Position numbers and translations under genes: made by a program. A stretch of DNA of 64,000 bases, from assembly GCA_945878865.1 (NCBI GenBank), contig CAMCUD010000006.1, forward strand, positions 1-64,000. The letters run 5' to 3'. The DNA is from Bifidobacterium breve (GTDB taxonomy: Bacteria; Actinomycetota; Thermoleophilia; Solirubrobacterales; Solirubrobacteraceae). The notes beneath the pieces were generated by a model. The model was not told the origin of the DNA. It searched no databases and worked only from the letters and a program-made list of their open reading frames with translations. This document shows positions 15,389-23,283 of this stretch, piece after piece; the first letter of the stretch is position 1, and each line of letters starts with the position of its first letter.

Positions 15389-17575
15389 TTACTGACCGGT
15401 TGGTGCGGCGTCGGCGCCGCCCGTCCCGCCGGTGCCGCCCGTTCCCGGGTCGGTCGGCGCGGGCGTCTGCGGCTGGGTCTGCGGTTCGCCCTGCGGCGGC
15501 GTCTCGTAGGCGCCGCGGTCGGCGCCGGTGCCGCCCGTGCCGCCGCCACCACCGCCGGTCTCGTAGTCCTGCGCGGACTGCGACCCGCCGTTCTGGTCGT
15601 AGCCGTTCTCGTCGTCACCGCCGCTCGAGCTCTGGTACTTGCCCGAGAAGCTCGAGCCCCGGAACGGGACCTTCGGCTGCGGGAACTCGCCGCAGAAGTC
15701 GCGCTTGGCGATGCGCATGTAGTCGCCCCAGATCTCCGCGGGGAACGTGCCGCCGGCGACCGGACCGCCGTGGTACGTCGTGAGCATCTCGATCTGCTTG
15801 TCGGGGTAGCCGACCCAGGTGGCCGTCGCCAGGTGCGGCGTGAAGCCGACGAACCACGCGTCGCGGTGGTTGTCGGTGGTGCCGGTCTTGCCGCCGGCCG
15901 GGCACCCGATGTTCGCCTTCGTGCCCGTGCCGCCCTTGATGTTCGCCTCGAGGATCTTCGTGACCTCGTACATCTCGCCGTCGGTAAACGCCTTGTGGCG
16001 GCGCGGCTTGGTGAGGTCGTCGACCTTGCCGTCGGGGAACGTGACCTTCGTGATCGCCTTGGGCTTGTTGCGCCAGCCGCCCGAGGCGATCGTCGCGTAC
16101 GCGTTGGCCATCTCCAGGGGGGAGACGCCGTACTCCAGGCCGCCGAGGCCCTCGGCCGGGTAGGAGTTCAGCTTGCTCTTGATCCCGAGCTCGCGCGCGG
16201 CGCGCGTGACGTTCTCCGGCCCGACGTCGAGGTCGAGCTGCATGTAGATCGAGTTGTCCGACGCGAGCGTCGCCTTCACGAGGTTCGCGCCGCCGATGTA
16301 CGAGTTCGAGTACGTCTTGACCTCGATCCGCCCGTACCGCGGGTCGTTGAGGTTCAGCGGCTTGGACGTGTAGCTCGTGGACTTCGGGTCGATGCCCTTC
16401 GCGATCGCGGCGACGAGCACCATGATCTTGAAGGTCGAGCCCGGCTGGCGCTTGCCCTGCGCGGCGAGGTTGAACTTCCGCTGCGAGTACGACGCGCTGG
16501 TCGCCATCGCGCGGATGTAGCCGTTGCGCGGGTCGATGGAGACGATCGCCGAGGACGGCGCGTCCGGGAAGTTCAGGCGCCCGGCGATCGCCTGGCGCGC
16601 GGCCTGCTGGAGCTTGAGGTCGATCGTCGTCTTGATCGACAGGCCGCCGGAGCGCACCTTCTCGACGCCGTAGCGGTCGATGAGCTCCTGCTTGACGTAG
16701 TCGAAGAAGAAGTCCTCGCGGCGCTCGGTGTAGTAGCGGCTCGGCTTGACCCCGAGCTCGCTCTGCTTCAGGCGGTCGGCCGTCTTCTGCTGGATCATGC
16801 CCTGGTCGGCCATGGACTGCAGGACGTCGTTGCGGCGCGCGATGGCCTTCTCGGGGAAGCGGAACGGGCTGTACTGGCTGGGCGCCTGCGGCAGGCCGGC
16901 GAGCAGCGCGGCCTCCTTGAGCGTGAGCTCGCTGGCGGGCTTGTCGAAGTACGTGCGCGCGGCGGCCTGCACGCCGACGGCGGTGATGCCGCCCTCGGTG
17001 CCGTACGGGACGCTGTTGAGGTACTTCGTGAGGATCCACCGCTTGCCGTTGATGCCCGGGTGCGCGTTCTCGAGCTCCTCGGCGAGCTTCGCCTCGCGGA
17101 TCTTGCGCTTGAAGGTCTTCTCCTTCTCGCCGTACAGCGCGCGCACGAGCTGCATCGTCAGCGTGGAGCCGCCCTGGACGGTCTTGCCGGACGTGATGTT
17201 CTTCACGCCCGCGCGGATGACGCCCTCGAAGTCCACGCCCGTGTGCTCGTAGAAGCGCTCGTCCTCGATCGCCACCGTGGCGTTCTTGACGTTGTCGGGG
17301 ATCTCCTCGGACTTGACCGGCCGGCGCAGGACGTCGGAGGTGATGAAGCCCAGGCGGGTGCCGTCCGCCGCGTAGACGACGCTGGTGGCGCCGGGGTCCT
17401 GCGGCTTGAGCTGATTGAGGTCTGGGGCGCTGTTCGCGATGCCGACGACCCACGCCACGGCGCCCAGGCCGCCGAGGATCACGAGCGTGACGAGGACGCC
17501 GAACACGAGGAAGATCGGCTTGGAGGCGCCACCGCGCTGGCGGCGGCGACGGAGGCGGTCGCGGCGTGCGGACAT
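15389..17575 (-). CDS. Class A penicillin-binding protein (GT51 plus transpeptidase)
   Basis: 728 residues, a bifunctional peptidoglycan synthase. Basic cytoplasmic tail, one membrane helix (about 20-47), a GT51 domain with catalytic Glu104 in AIEDERFYEHTG and QGGSTLTMQLVRALYG, then a transpeptidase domain with Ser380-x-x-Lys383 (PGSTFK), SDN (439-441) and KTG (563-565). The last roughly 120 residues form a low-complexity Gly/Ser/Gln/Pro/Thr tail outside the cell, common in actinobacterial PonA-type proteins. Confidence 0.95.
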   Translation of the reverse strand: MSARRDRLRRRRQRGGASKPIFLVFGVLVTLVILGGLGAVAWVVGIANSAPDLNQLKPQDPGATSVVYAADGTRLGFITSDVLRRPVKSEEIPDNVKNATVAIEDERFYEHTGVDFEGVIRAGVKNITSGKTVQGGSTLTMQLVRALYGEKEKTFKRKIREAKLAEELENAHPGINGKRWILTKYLNSVPYGTEGGITAVGVQAAARTYFDKPASELTLKEAALLAGLPQAPSQYSPFRFPEKAIARRNDVLQSMADQGMIQQKTADRLKQSELGVKPSRYYTERREDFFFDYVKQELIDRYGVEKVRSGGLSIKTTIDLKLQQAARQAIAGRLNFPDAPSSAIVSIDPRNGYIRAMATSASYSQRKFNLAAQGKRQPGSTFKIMVLVAAIAKGIDPKSTSYTSKPLNLNDPRYGRIEVKTYSNSYIGGANLVKATLASDNSIYMQLDLDVGPENVTRAARELGIKSKLNSYPAEGLGGLEYGVSPLEMANAYATIASGGWRNKPKAITKVTFPDGKVDDLTKPRRHKAFTDGEMYEVTKILEANIKGGTGTKANIGCPAGGKTGTTDNHRDAWFVGFTPHLATATWVGYPDKQIEMLTTYHGGPVAGGTFPAEIWGDYMRIAKRDFCGEFPQPKVPFRGSSFSGKYQSSSGGDDENGYDQNGGSQSAQDYETGGGGGGTGGTGADRGAYETPPQGEPQTQPQTPAPTDPGTGGTGGTGGADAAPTGQ

Positions 17576-17627
17576 GACAGAGGGGAGAACACGGCGGGGC
17601 GGCGAACGGAGCCCCGGCGGTCGAAAA

Positions 17628-17633
17628 AGTCTA
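17628..17633 (-). promoter_or_regulatory. Possible -10 box, PBP gene
   Basis: TAGACT on the minus strand overlaps the MscS stop codon and would give a leader of about 45 nt before the PBP ATG. It is the only TANNNT in the 55-nt gap. Confidence 0.3.
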
Positions 17634-18422
17634 GCCAGACGCCTGGTTCGGCCCCGACGCGCTCGCTCCTGCGCCCTCCGGCGCCAACAGCCCGGCCGCG
17701 TGCAGGGGCGCGAGGCAGCGCGCCCGCAGCTCGCCCTCGGCCGCCAGGCGCTGCGCGGGGACGGTTGTCGGGCCGCTCACGACGATCTTCACTGCGCCCT
17801 CTGGGCTCATGTCCGCGACGCGCACTGGCGCGTCGTCGCCGAGCTCCTCGTGCAGGAGGGCCACCGCGCGCGTGGTGTCTGCGCCCGCCGGCAGCCAGAG
17901 CGCCGCCTCGGTGCCGACCTCCGGGGAGACGATCGTGTCGTTGCGGACGACCGCGCCGATCATCTGCTCGTTGGGCACGATGATCCGCGCGTTCGCGGCG
18001 GTGCGCACGTACGTGGAGGTCAGGCGCACGTCTTCGACGACGCCCGTCTGGTCCATCACCGTGATCGCATCGCCGATGCGCACCGGCTGCGCGACGGCGA
18101 GCTGCACGCCCGCGATCGCGTTGCCGAGGACCTGCCGGCTGGCGAAGCCGACGACCGCGGCGAGGATCGCGGTGGATGCCAGCAGGCTCGTGGCGAGCTG
18201 GTTGAGCGCGTCGACCTGCGAGATCGCCACGAAGATCCCGACGGCGAGGATCGACGCGACGATGAGCCGCCGCAGGACGCGCACCCGCGTGGCGAGCACG
18301 GGGTCGACCCGGTCACCCGCCAGCGCGCCCGCGTGATCGAGCATCCGCCGCACGAGCAGCGCCACGACGCCCGCCACGAGGAGGGCCAGGGCCGCGGCGA
18401 TGGCACCATCCACCCAGTCCAT
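17631..18422 (-). CDS. Small-conductance mechanosensitive channel (MscS family)
   Basis: 263 residues. Three membrane helices; the third, pore-lining one reads STAILAAVVGFASRQVLGNAIAGVQLAVAQPVRIGD, with the Gly/Ala pattern of MscS TM3. The beta domain has VRLTSTYVRTAANARIIVPNEQ, followed by an alpha/beta vestibule. Would release solutes on hypo-osmotic shock. Its ATG at 18422 overlaps the ATG of the divergent gene (shared CATG). TAGCGT 8 nt upstream lies inside the neighbour's coding region. Confidence 0.9.
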   Translation of the reverse strand: MDWVDGAIAAALALLVAGVVALLVRRMLDHAGALAGDRVDPVLATRVRVLRRLIVASILAVGIFVAISQVDALNQLATSLLASTAILAAVVGFASRQVLGNAIAGVQLAVAQPVRIGDAITVMDQTGVVEDVRLTSTYVRTAANARIIVPNEQMIGAVVRNDTIVSPEVGTEAALWLPAGADTTRAVALLHEELGDDAPVRVADMSPEGAVKIVVSGPTTVPAQRLAAEGELRARCLAPLHAAGLLAPEGAGASASGPNQASG

Positions 18423-18423
18423 G
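18420..18423. other. Shared CATG: overlapping divergent start codons
   Basis: The palindrome CATG serves as the ATG of the MscS gene on the minus strand (18422-18420) and of the PIG-V-like gene on the plus strand (18421-18423). Each promoter must lie in the other gene. Confidence 0.5.
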
Positions 18424-19662
18424 TCGTCTGACGCTACCCCAGCCGCCGCCCCGACCGGCCTCCGCGCGCGGATCGCCGACCCCGCCGTGACCTCGGCCTG
18501 GCGGGCGTGGTGGACGTCGCGGCTGCTGGTCCTCGTCAGTGGGATCGTCGGGGCCGCGGCGTTCGGGTACTCGGCTCGCGCCCGCGACTTCGACCCGGCC
18601 GGGCTGACGATCGGCCTGGGCTCCGTCGGCGACCTGCTCGCCGCGCCGTTCGCGCGGTGGGACAGCGTCTGGTTCCTGGCGATCGCCTCGGACGGCTACG
18701 GCGATGGGGCGCGCACCGCGTTCTTCCCGCTGTATCCGCTGCTGACGGGAGGCCTCGGCACGCTGACCGGCAGCGACCTGGTCGCCGGGGTGCTCGTGTC
18801 GCTGGTCGCCTCCTTCGCCGCGTTCTGGGCGCTGCACCGGCTCGTGGCGCTGGACTTCGGCGAGCGTGTCGCGCAGGGCGCGGTGCTCGCGGTCGCGTTC
18901 TTCCCGATGTCGTTCTTCCTCTCGGCGGTCTACAGCGAGGGCCTGTACCTCGCGCTGTCGGTCGGCGCGTTTCTCGCCGCGCGTGAGCGGCGGTGGGCGG
19001 TCGCGGGGCTGGTCGGCGGGTGCGCGGCGGCGACGCGCAGCGCGGGCCTCGTGCTCCTGCTGCCGCTGCTCATCATCTGGTGGAAGTCGCGGCCCCGCCG
19101 GATCGAGGACGTGCTGTGGCTCGCGCTCGTTCCCGCCGGCCTGGCGGCGTACTGCCTCGGGCTGGCCGCCGCGGGCATCGATCCGCTCTCGCCGTTCGAC
19201 GCCCAGGAGGTCTGGTACCGGTCGTTCGCCGGGCCGTTCGTCGGGGTGTGGGACGGCGGGGTCGCCGCCTGGCAGGGCGCACGCCAGCTCCTGCACGGCG
19301 CGCGGGAGCCGGTCTACTTCACCCCCGCGGGCGGGGACCCGTTCGTCGTGGCCAGGCACAACCTCGAGCTGTTCACCTGGCTCGTGCTCCTGATCCCTGC
19401 GGTGATCGGCACCCTGCGGCGGCTGCCGATCGAGTACGGCGCCTACGTGCTCGCCGCGCTGGCGCTCCCGCTCTCCTATCCCGTCGAGCCGCAGCCGCTC
19501 ATGTCGATCTCGCGCTTCGCCTGCGTCCTCTTCCCGCTGGGGATCTGGGTGGCGCTGTGGTGCGACGGGCGCCGCTGGCGCGGGCGGGTGCTGCTCGGTG
19601 CCGGCGCCGTCGGGTTGGCCGTCTATTCGGGGATCTACGCGACGTGGCACTGGACGGCGTAG
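18421..19662 (+). CDS. PIG-V-like multispanning membrane protein (GT-C mannosyltransferase family)
   Basis: 413 residues with about nine to ten hydrophobic helices. Early extracellular signature ARWDSVWFLAIASDGYGDG and FFPLYPLL match the PIG-V/GT-C pattern (Asp after Trp in the first loop, then FFPLYP), suggesting a polyprenyl-phosphate-sugar dependent glycosyltransferase at the outer membrane face. An alternative ATG at 18400 lies inside mscS. Heads a close plus-strand set with HAD, CPBP protease and L,D-transpeptidase genes. No TANNNT box precedes this start. Confidence 0.7.
   Translation: MSSDATPAAAPTGLRARIADPAVTSAWRAWWTSRLLVLVSGIVGAAAFGYSARARDFDPAGLTIGLGSVGDLLAAPFARWDSVWFLAIASDGYGDGARTAFFPLYPLLTGGLGTLTGSDLVAGVLVSLVASFAAFWALHRLVALDFGERVAQGAVLAVAFFPMSFFLSAVYSEGLYLALSVGAFLAARERRWAVAGLVGGCAAATRSAGLVLLLPLLIIWWKSRPRRIEDVLWLALVPAGLAAYCLGLAAAGIDPLSPFDAQEVWYRSFAGPFVGVWDGGVAAWQGARQLLHGAREPVYFTPAGGDPFVVARHNLELFTWLVLLIPAVIGTLRRLPIEYGAYVLAALALPLSYPVEPQPLMSISRFACVLFPLGIWVALWCDGRRWRGRVLLGAGAVGLAVYSGIYATWHWTA
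18431..18436 (-). promoter_or_regulatory. Leaderless -10 box, mscS
   Basis: TAGCGT on the minus strand, 8 nt before the MscS ATG and within codons 4 to 6 of the divergent gene. Confidence 0.5.
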
Positions 19663-20324
19663 CGATCGTCACCCTCGACGCGCTCGGGACGCTCGTGGGT
19701 CTCGACGACCCGTACGCGCGGTTGCGCGCTGCGCTCGCCGCCCGGGGTGTCGGGGTCTCGGCGGAGGAGGCGCGGAGCGCGATGCGCGCGGAGATGACCT
19801 ACTACCGCGCGCATCACGACGAGGCCGTCGACGACGCGGCGCTCGCCGACCTGCGCGCGCGGTGCGCCCGGGTGCTCGGCGCGGCCCTTCCCCCGACGGC
19901 ACTCGACGACGACGAGCTGCTGGCGGCGCTGCTCGAAGCGATCCGCTTCACCGTCCTCCCCGGGGTCGAGCCGGCGCTCCACGCGCTGCGCGACCGCGGG
20001 ATCGCTCGCGTGGTCGTCAGCAACTGGGACGTCTCGCTGCACGGCGTCCTGCGCGACACGGGGCTCGCGCCCCTCGTCGACCGGGTGATCACGAGCGCGG
20101 AGGCGGGCGTCGCCAAGCCCGATCCGGCGGTGTTCGCGCTCGCGCTCGACGGCGCCGACCCGGCGGCGGCGCTGCACGTCGGCGACAGCGTCGAGCACGA
20201 CGTGGCGGGCGCGCTGGCGGCAGGGATGCGCGCGGCGCTCGTGGCGCCGGACGGCGCGCCCGCTGGGCTGCCGGCCGGGGTCACGGTCGTGCGCCGCCTG
20301 GACGGCCTGGCCTGGCCGGAGTAG
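19644..20324 (+). CDS. HAD-superfamily hydrolase
   Basis: 226 residues. Motif I reads VTLDALGTLVG: the nucleophile Asp12 is present, but the Asp normally two residues later is Leu, as in dehalogenase and REG-2-like members, so ordinary phosphatase activity is uncertain. Motif II VVVSNWD, Lys in AKPDPAVF and motif IV HVGDSVEHDVAGA are intact, with a helical cap at about 20-100. The GTG start at 19644 overlaps the upstream gene by 19 nt; no later start keeps motif I. Confidence 0.8.
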   Translation: MALDGVAIVTLDALGTLVGLDDPYARLRAALAARGVGVSAEEARSAMRAEMTYYRAHHDEAVDDAALADLRARCARVLGAALPPTALDDDELLAALLEAIRFTVLPGVEPALHALRDRGIARVVVSNWDVSLHGVLRDTGLAPLVDRVITSAEAGVAKPDPAVFALALDGADPAAALHVGDSVEHDVAGALAAGMRAALVAPDGAPAGLPAGVTVVRRLDGLAWPE

Positions 20325-20332
20325 GTCAACCC

Positions 20333-20338
20333 GTACCC
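20333..20338 (+). promoter_or_regulatory. Possible -10 box, CPBP protease
   Basis: TACCCT lies about 10 nt before the ATG at 20350, at the long end of the spacing seen elsewhere. Confidence 0.4.
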
Positions 20339-20349
20339 TGGATCGACCG

Positions 20350-21255
20350 ATGTCGAGCATTCCGCCACCGGCCTACGTCCATCCCGGCCCGCCGCCGGAG
20401 CCCCCGGAGTACCCCGAGGGCCTGCCGCCGCTGAAGTCCGGGGCGGACCTGTGGAAGCCGTGGACGGCGTGGCTGGCGATCGTCCTCGGCCTCGCCGTGC
20501 CGCTGGTCCTCGGGATCTTCGCCGGGGTGATCATCGCCGCGACCGGCGGAGACATCGAGGACAAGTTGCCCGCGGGCGTCACGATCGCGCTGACGTTCGC
20601 CCAGGACGCCGGCTTCATCCTCGCCCCGATTCTCGTCGCGGGCTGGCTCGCCACCCGGGCGCGCCGCCTGGACTTCGGCATCCGCAAGGCGGACCGCCCG
20701 TGGATCGCCGTCGCGATCCTGGCGGGCGTCTACGTCGCCTTCATCGTGTTCAGCGCCGTCTGGGTGTCGGCGCTCGGCATCAAGGACAAGGACACGCTCC
20801 CGCAGGAGCTCGGCGTCGAGGACTCCACGCTGAACCTCGTCCTCGTGCTCGTCCTCGTCACCGTCGTCGCGCCGATCGCCGAGGAGTTCCTCTTCCGCGG
20901 CTACATCTACCGGGCGTTGAGCAACTGGAAGGGCGCGCTGCCGGCCGCGATCATCTCGGGCGTCATCTTCGGCGGCATCCATCTCGGCTCCTCGCCCGTG
21001 GGCTTCGTCGTCCCGCTCATGGCGCTCGGCGTCGGCTTGGCGCTGCTCTACCACTGGACGGGATCGCTGTTCCTGCCGGTCGCCCTGCACGCGTTTAACA
21101 ACTCGATCGCGTTCGGCGCCACGCAGGACGATTGGGCGTGGCGCTACGCGCTGTCGATTCCCGGCGCCGTGATCGTCTCTCTGCTCGGCCTCTGGCTGAT
21201 CGGCCGCGCGCTCGGCGACCGGCCAGGCCGCGCTGCGGTCGTCTCCGCGCCGTAG
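20350..21255 (+). CDS. CPBP/CAAX-like intramembrane metalloprotease
   Basis: 301 residues. Proline-rich cytoplasmic N-terminus (about 1-35), then about eight membrane helices. Family active-site residues are all present: Glu178-Glu179 and Arg183 in APIAEEFLFRG, His211 in FGGIHLG, and His247 with Asn250 in ALHAFNN. Bacterial members are linked to protein processing or bacteriocin self-immunity; the substrate is unknown. Confidence 0.9.
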   Translation: MSSIPPPAYVHPGPPPEPPEYPEGLPPLKSGADLWKPWTAWLAIVLGLAVPLVLGIFAGVIIAATGGDIEDKLPAGVTIALTFAQDAGFILAPILVAGWLATRARRLDFGIRKADRPWIAVAILAGVYVAFIVFSAVWVSALGIKDKDTLPQELGVEDSTLNLVLVLVLVTVVAPIAEEFLFRGYIYRALSNWKGALPAAIISGVIFGGIHLGSSPVGFVVPLMALGVGLALLYHWTGSLFLPVALHAFNNSIAFGATQDDWAWRYALSIPGAVIVSLLGLWLIGRALGDRPGRAAVVSAP

Positions 21256-21258
21256 AAT
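21253..21258 (+). promoter_or_regulatory. Leaderless -10 box, L,D-transpeptidase
   Basis: TAGAAT lies 7 nt before the ATG at 21266. Its first three bases are the stop codon of the CPBP gene. Confidence 0.6.
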
Positions 21259-21265
21259 CGGCGGA

Positions 21266-22276
21266 ATGCGTCACGGATCGGCGATCGCCGCTCTCACCAC
21301 CGCGGCCCTCGCCGCCTCCGCCGTGCCGGCGCTCGCGCAGCAGCCGGCCGCCACCACGCCCGCGCCGACCACCACCGCTCCGGCTCCGCCCGTGGAGCCC
21401 GCGCCGGCGCCCGAACCGAAGTCGGCCAAACTCACGATCCGCGCCGACGAGGACGCCTTCCTCGTCCGCTCACGGGTCGTCGTGCACGGCACGATGCAGC
21501 CGTACGTCGCCGGGCAGAAGGTCGTCGTGCGCTTCTACCGCGGCAAGAAGAAGCTCAAGGCCGTCGAGGTCACGGTCAAGAAGGACGGCAAGGTCGGGCG
21601 CTTCAAGCTCGGCTACGCGGCGCGGAAGACCGGCGCGCTGACGATCCGCGCGTCGCACCGCGCGACCGCCAAGCAGAAGACGGCCGTCGCCAAGGCCGTC
21701 AGCGTCGAGATCCTGCCGCGGCAGGTCGGCCCGGGTTCGAAGGGCACGGCCGTCCGGATCCTCCAGCGCCAGCTCGCCAAGCGTGGCTACGTCGTCGGCC
21801 AGCGCGGCGTGTTCGACGCGCGCACCGCGCGCGCGGTGGTGGCGTTCCGCAAGCTCACCGGCATGGCGCGCAACGCGAACGCCAACGCTGCGGTGTTCGA
21901 CAAGCTCGCGCGCGGCGGCGGGTACTTCAAGGTGAAGTTCCCCAAGCACGGCCGCCACGTCGAGGCCGACATCTCCAAGCAGGTGCTCGCGCTCATCGGC
22001 TCGGGCGGCAAGGTCGAGCGGATCTACCCCACGTCGAGCGGGGCGCCGGCCACGCCGACGATCCTCGGGTCGTTCCGGGTCTACCGCAAGGACCCGGGAA
22101 CGAACGCGAAGGGCATGGTGCATTCGTCCTACTTCATCCGCGGCTACGCGATCCACGGCTACAAGGACGTGCCGGTCTACAACGCGAGCCACGGGTGCCT
22201 GCGGGTGCCGATCCCGGATGCCATGGCGATCTTCAACTGGGTGAAGCTCGGCACCCGGGTCGACACCTACAGGTAG
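21266..22276 (+). CDS. Secreted L,D-transpeptidase (YkuD) with peptidoglycan-binding domain
   Basis: 336 residues. Signal peptide ending near PALAQQ, a Thr/Pro/Ala-rich linker, an Ig-like beta segment (about 55-150), a PG_binding_1 domain (GSKGTAVRILQRQLAKRGY), and a C-terminal YkuD domain with HGYKDVPVYNASHGCLRVP; catalytic His309 and Cys311. Would form 3-3 cross-links or attach proteins in the peptidoglycan. Runs 1 nt short of the convergent stop of the next gene. Confidence 0.92.
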   Translation: MRHGSAIAALTTAALAASAVPALAQQPAATTPAPTTTAPAPPVEPAPAPEPKSAKLTIRADEDAFLVRSRVVVHGTMQPYVAGQKVVVRFYRGKKKLKAVEVTVKKDGKVGRFKLGYAARKTGALTIRASHRATAKQKTAVAKAVSVEILPRQVGPGSKGTAVRILQRQLAKRGYVVGQRGVFDARTARAVVAFRKLTGMARNANANAAVFDKLARGGGYFKVKFPKHGRHVEADISKQVLALIGSGGKVERIYPTSSGAPATPTILGSFRVYRKDPGTNAKGMVHSSYFIRGYAIHGYKDVPVYNASHGCLRVPIPDAMAIFNWVKLGTRVDTYR

Positions 22277-22277
22277 G

Positions 22278-22697
22278 TCAGTTCCAGCTCGGCGGCGGCT
22301 GCAGGTGCCGGCGGGCCCGGGCCCGACGGGCGCGGCCGTTGAGCGTCGCCGCCAACTTCGACAGGCCGACGCCGTAGAGCAGCAGGGCGAGGAACGCCGG
22401 GACGAGCTCCCGCGTCCACGCGTCCGCGTCCGCCGGGACGATGCCCTCGAACGGTCGCCGCAGTACGCGGTTGCCCTCGTCGATCCAGTGCTCGAGCAGG
22501 CCCACCTGCGTGTCCTGCCGCGCCGGTTCGGTCAGCCCGCCGCCGGTCGCCGCCGCGGTCGCGGCGTTGTTCTGTTCCAGTCGCGTCGCGGCATCCGTCC
22601 CGACGTCGGAAAGACGATCGATCGCGAACAGCAGCACGCCGAGCAGCACGACGATGCTGCTCGCCACGGCGACAGCGCGTAAGGGCCTCCCAGCCAC
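22278..22697 (-). CDS. Small membrane protein of unknown function
   Basis: 139 residues from GTG 22697. One hydrophobic helix near the N-terminus (VASSIVVLLGVLLFAIDRL), a roughly 60-residue hydrophilic extracytoplasmic segment, a second helix near the C-terminus (LVPAFLALLLYGVGLSKLA) and an Arg-rich cytoplasmic tail. No family recognised. The 21-nt gap to divergent pyrE must carry both promoters; no ribosome-binding site is visible, so the start is uncertain. Confidence 0.6.
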   Translation of the reverse strand: MAGRPLRAVAVASSIVVLLGVLLFAIDRLSDVGTDAATRLEQNNAATAAATGGGLTEPARQDTQVGLLEHWIDEGNRVLRRPFEGIVPADADAWTRELVPAFLALLLYGVGLSKLAATLNGRARRARARRHLQPPPSWN

Positions 22698-22703
22698 GCG
22701 GCG

Positions 22704-22709
22704 TAGAGT
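22704..22709 (+). promoter_or_regulatory. Leaderless -10 box, pyrE
   Basis: TAGAGT lies 9 nt before the pyrE ATG. Confidence 0.5.
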
Positions 22710-22718
22710 ACGCCCGCC

Positions 22719-23270
22719 ATGACGGCCACCCAACGTTTGATCGATGAGCTCCATACCCACGCCCTGGTGATCGGGGAGGTGGTGCTGACGAGCGGCGCGA
22801 CGGCGCAGTACTACGTCGATGCCAAGCGGGCGATCCTGCGCCCGGCTGGATTTCACGCGCTCGGCCAGCTGCTGGCCGAGCACTGCGTCGAGGTCGGCGC
22901 GACCGCGGTCGGCGGCATGACGATGGGCGCAGATCCCGTCGCGTGCGCGGCGCTGGCGGGCGGCGCGGACGTCAAGGCGTTCTTCGTGCGCAAGGAGGCC
23001 AAGGCGCACGGGCTGCAGCGCCGGGTCGAGGGGCCGTTCCTCGAGGACGGCGACCGCTGCCTCGTCGTCGAAGACGTCGTCACGACCGGCGGCTCGACGG
23101 TGAAGGCGATCGAGGCGCTCCAGGCCGAGGGCCGCACGATCGTCGGCGTCGTGAGCGTGCTCGACCGCCTGGCGGGCGGGGGCGCGCGGATCGAAGAGGC
23201 GGCCGGCGCGCCGTACCGCGCGCTGACGACGATCGACCAGGTCTACCCGGACCGGCCGGACCGCCCGTAG
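22719..23270 (+). CDS. pyrE: Orotate phosphoribosyltransferase
   Basis: 183 residues. Converts orotate and PRPP to OMP in pyrimidine synthesis. It carries TSGATAQYYVDAKRA, the Lys-rich catalytic loop FVRKEAKAHGLQRRVEG and the PRPP site CLVVEDVVTTGGSTVKAIEAL. Stands alone here, without other pyr genes. Confidence 0.94.
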   Translation: MTATQRLIDELHTHALVIGEVVLTSGATAQYYVDAKRAILRPAGFHALGQLLAEHCVEVGATAVGGMTMGADPVACAALAGGADVKAFFVRKEAKAHGLQRRVEGPFLEDGDRCLVVEDVVTTGGSTVKAIEALQAEGRTIVGVVSVLDRLAGGGARIEEAAGAPYRALTTIDQVYPDRPDRP

Positions 23271-23283
23271 ACGCCGCCGCCGC

